Source: CAYRNY01 sp964425755
Lineage (GTDB): Bacteria > Chloroflexota > Anaerolineae > Aggregatilineales > Aggregatilineaceae
Length of the DNA stretch: 64,000 nucleotides
Assembly (NCBI GenBank): GCA_964425755.1
Contig: CAYRNY010000012.1
Location: forward strand, 62,001-126,000
Direction: 5' to 3'
The notes under the pieces are model-generated. The model was not told where the DNA came from. It saw nothing but the letters and a program-made list of their open reading frames with translations, and made no database searches. The stretch's first letter is position 1, and every line of letters begins with the position of its first letter. Below, in pieces: positions 62,025 through 64,000 of the stretch. Made by a program: the position numbers and the translations under genes.

Positions 62025-63806
62025 ATGCCAGTGCATTATGCCGCAGCACAAGCAGATTTGGAACAGCACTTACTGGAGGAGCTTTCGCCTGAGACCCCCT
62101 GGGCCTTGATCGAACGGTTCACCACACTGGTTCGCGAGTCGGGCAGTGAAGACGAGCGCATCGCCGCCGATTACATCGTGCAGCAGCTAGAGCAATTCGG
62201 CGTGCCGCACGAGGTTTATGAACCGGAATTATTCTTGAGCGTCCCCGTAAAATCGCGGTTGGTGGTCAATGGGCGGGACATTCACGCCAAGAGTCCGGCC
62301 ATGTCCGCCAACACTGGACCGGACGGGCTGACGGGTACACTGGTCTCGATCCCCAGCCAGGTTTCGCCGCACAGTGTCGACCTGTTCGACGTTACGCCGG
62401 AAACCGACGTTGATGTGCGTGGCAAGATCGTCGTGGTGGATGGCTATGGCGGCCCGGCCCCTGTCCAGAAGTTCGAGAAACTAGGCGCGATCGGGCAAAT
62501 CTACATTAACCCCGGTGTTGATATTCATTGGGGCATCTGCACGACGATCTGGGGCGCACCGGACCTGGACAATTATCACCGCCAGCCGCGCACCCCCGTG
62601 ATCTCGATCAACCGGCCTGATGGCGAGGCACTGCTCAAACAACTTGAGGAAGCCGGTGAGCTTGAAGTCACGCTCTTTACCGAACTGAAAGAGGGCTGGT
62701 TCTGGGCGCCGATCATCGTCGCAACCATCGAAGGCACGCAGGAACCGGAACGCTTCGTGCTGGCACACGGACACTACGATTCGTGGGACGTGGGCATCGG
62801 TGATAACGCGGTTGGTGACGCAACGCTGCTTGAACTTGCGCGCGTGTTCCACAAACACCGCGACCAACTGGCGCGCAGCCTGCGGATCGCGTGGTGGCCG
62901 GGCCACTCGACCGGGCGTTACGCCGGCTCGACGTGGTACGCGGATAAGTTCGGGCTTGACCTGGCGCGTAACTGCATCGCGCAGGTTGATATCGATTCGC
63001 CGGGCTGCCGCTGGGCCACGGAGTATATCGAGATTTCATGGATGAAGGAAACGGAGGATTTTTGCACCCAGGCGATCAAGGAAGTGACCGGTAAAGATGC
63101 CCAGGGCGAGCGGCCGCACCAGGCCGGTGATTACTCGTTCAACAATATCGGCCTGTCGGGCTTCTTTATGCTGTTATCCGAAATGCCCGTCGAACTGCGC
63201 AAAGAAAAAGGCTACTACCCGGTGGGCGGCTGCGGCATGAACATCGCGTGGCACACGGAAAACGACCGGATCGAGATCGCAGACAAAGACAACCTGATGC
63301 GCGATCTGCGCGTCTACGTCGCCACACTACAGCGCGTGATCAACAACCCGCTGCACCCGTTCAACTTCCAGGCCCTGGCCGCCGAATTCAGGGAAACGCT
63401 GGACACGTACGCCGCTGCAGCGGGCGACGCGGTGGATTTCGCACCGGCATACGCGGCGCTGGATGAACTCGACGCGGCGCTGGCGGCGCTGTATGCCAGG
63501 GCGGAGAGCCTGCACCACGCCAGTGTCACAGACCCGGCGGTGCGCGCGTTTAACGATGCGATCCTGGAAATGGGCCGCGAGCTGATCCCGATCAACTTCA
63601 CCCGCCAGGGACGCTTCCGCACCGAACCGGCGGTCAGCATCCCGCCGCTGCCGGACATTGAACCGGCGACGATGCTGCCGAACGTCTCCGGCCACATGCG
63701 GCACGTCACCATCACCCATGTCACGCGCGGGATCAACCGCGTGGCCTGGGCCTTTGAAACCGCTGCAAATTCCGCGCGACGGGCTGTCGCAACAATCGAA
63801 GCCTGA
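62025..63806 (+). CDS. M28-like peptidase family protein with altered catalytic motif
   Basis: 593 residues starting MPVHYAAAQADLEQHLLEEL, with AAAGGAG before the ATG at 62025; the longer upstream frame overlaps iclR. A PA-type insert (about 70-220) precedes the M28 core. The core has AHGHYDSWDVGIGDNAVGDA (His and Asp ligands), QVDIDSPG (Asp) and AWHTENDRIE (His). Where active M28 enzymes have a Glu-Glu pair, this one reads WWPGHSTGRYAGSTWY, so the catalytic Glu and one zinc ligand are missing at that place. It may be inactive, use other residues, or bind a substrate such as an amide. Confidence 0.88.
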   Translation: MPVHYAAAQADLEQHLLEELSPETPWALIERFTTLVRESGSEDERIAADYIVQQLEQFGVPHEVYEPELFLSVPVKSRLVVNGRDIHAKSPAMSANTGPDGLTGTLVSIPSQVSPHSVDLFDVTPETDVDVRGKIVVVDGYGGPAPVQKFEKLGAIGQIYINPGVDIHWGICTTIWGAPDLDNYHRQPRTPVISINRPDGEALLKQLEEAGELEVTLFTELKEGWFWAPIIVATIEGTQEPERFVLAHGHYDSWDVGIGDNAVGDATLLELARVFHKHRDQLARSLRIAWWPGHSTGRYAGSTWYADKFGLDLARNCIAQVDIDSPGCRWATEYIEISWMKETEDFCTQAIKEVTGKDAQGERPHQAGDYSFNNIGLSGFFMLLSEMPVELRKEKGYYPVGGCGMNIAWHTENDRIEIADKDNLMRDLRVYVATLQRVINNPLHPFNFQALAAEFRETLDTYAAAAGDAVDFAPAYAALDELDAALAALYARAESLHHASVTDPAVRAFNDAILEMGRELIPINFTRQGRFRTEPAVSIPPLPDIEPATMLPNVSGHMRHVTITHVTRGINRVAWAFETAANSARRAVATIEA

Positions 63807-63907
63807 CGTTTCCGGGGGGGGGGATTCGTCCGTCCCCCAGCTTGCACACCACGCTAGCACGTTCCGTTCATTTATTCCGTCAATTGAGTGTTTTTGGAGC
63901 TGACATC

Positions 63908-64000
63908 ATGCGCATTTGTTATCTGGTCCCCGGCCCGATGGGCCGCAATGCCGAAGGGCGTGCCGAACTGCAACGCCGTGGCGAACTGTTCGAAAACTAC
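63908..64000 (+). CDS. Aspartate/glutamate (hydantoin) racemase-like gene, 5' end only
   Basis: The first 31 codons run off the right edge: MRICYLVPGPMGRNAEGRAE and onward. TTGGAG lies about 10 nt before the ATG. The opening resembles Asp/Glu/hydantoin racemase-family proteins (M-R-I-x-hydrophobic-x-V-P-G-P), but too little is present to be firm. It follows the peptidase gene by 101 bp and is probably in the same IclR-controlled unit. Confidence 0.5.
   Translation, partial: MRICYLVPGPMGRNAEGRAELQRRGELFENY

Noticed and set aside
1..64000. CRISPR arrays, tRNA or rRNA genes, phage or integrative elements
   Set aside because: No regularly spaced repeats, no cloverleaf-like conserved tRNA blocks, and no integrase or phage genes were noticed by eye. 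A tRNA scan was not possible here.

Overview
The window reads as a chromosomal segment of a moderately GC-rich bacterium, most likely a member of the Chloroflexota (Anaerolineae-like). This is inferred from the mix of families: many secreted Ala/Gln-processed proteins, carbohydrate ABC systems with LacI regulators, a RibY-type riboflavin-binding protein behind an FMN riboswitch, DUF3160 and DUF4010 proteins, and an N-type ATPase. No rRNA or tRNA gene was seen. The genes are densely packed in short operons on both strands, with many strong intrinsic-terminator hairpins.

Layout. 1-6130: a carbohydrate locus on the minus strand (LacI regulator, solute-binding protein, two permeases, a large glycoside-active-type protein cut by the window edge), with two matching LacI-type operators. 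6196-6599: an internally deleted IS5-family element. 6658-8526: a fluoride-resistance operon (promoter, fluoride riboswitch with terminator, CrcB/Fluc channel, DUF190-CBS protein). 8827-11525: two secreted surface proteins facing each other across a shared terminator. 11637-14658: a stress/metalloid-like cluster on the minus strand: an ArsM-like methyltransferase whose catalytic Cys codon is an in-frame TGA followed by a SECIS-like hairpin (probable selenoprotein), an OsmC protein, a redoxin-fold protein without peroxidatic Cys, and a cupin. 15045-21990: a complete N-type F-ATPase operon (atpDCQRBEFA-x-G) with a PII-like / cyclic-di-AMP-receptor-like gene inserted between atpA and atpG.

22130-37195: a small basic protein, a DUF3160 secreted protein, a berberine-bridge-type flavoprotein, a LysM lipoprotein, a three-GAF histidine kinase with NarL-type regulator, an OmpR-type two-component pair, an MgtC/DUF4010 membrane protein, two small membrane proteins and a secreted L,D-transpeptidase. 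37196-49419: a double-FtsX permease, a LuxI/acyltransferase-like protein, a secreted protein, two SHOCT proteins and a CopB-type P-ATPase behind a CsoR-like operator, a beta-propeller/cytochrome c fusion, an ABC exporter and a lipoprotein isoaspartyl methyltransferase. 49397-51766: a membrane spermidine-synthase-like protein.

51928-58828: a second LacI-controlled ABC sugar locus ending in a PF12831-type FAD oxidoreductase. 58882-60315: a RibY-like riboflavin-binding protein behind a promoter, FMN riboswitch and terminator. 60437-64000: an AMMECR1 protein, an IclR regulator, an M28-like peptidase with altered catalytic motif, and the start of a racemase-like gene.

The two most notable items are the candidate selenocysteine-containing ArsM-like methyltransferase (11694-12533) and the second-messenger-receptor-like gene built into the N-ATPase operon (20765-21073). 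Many start codons were moved downstream of the longest possible reading frame because a good Shine-Dalgarno sequence sits there. These choices are stated per gene.
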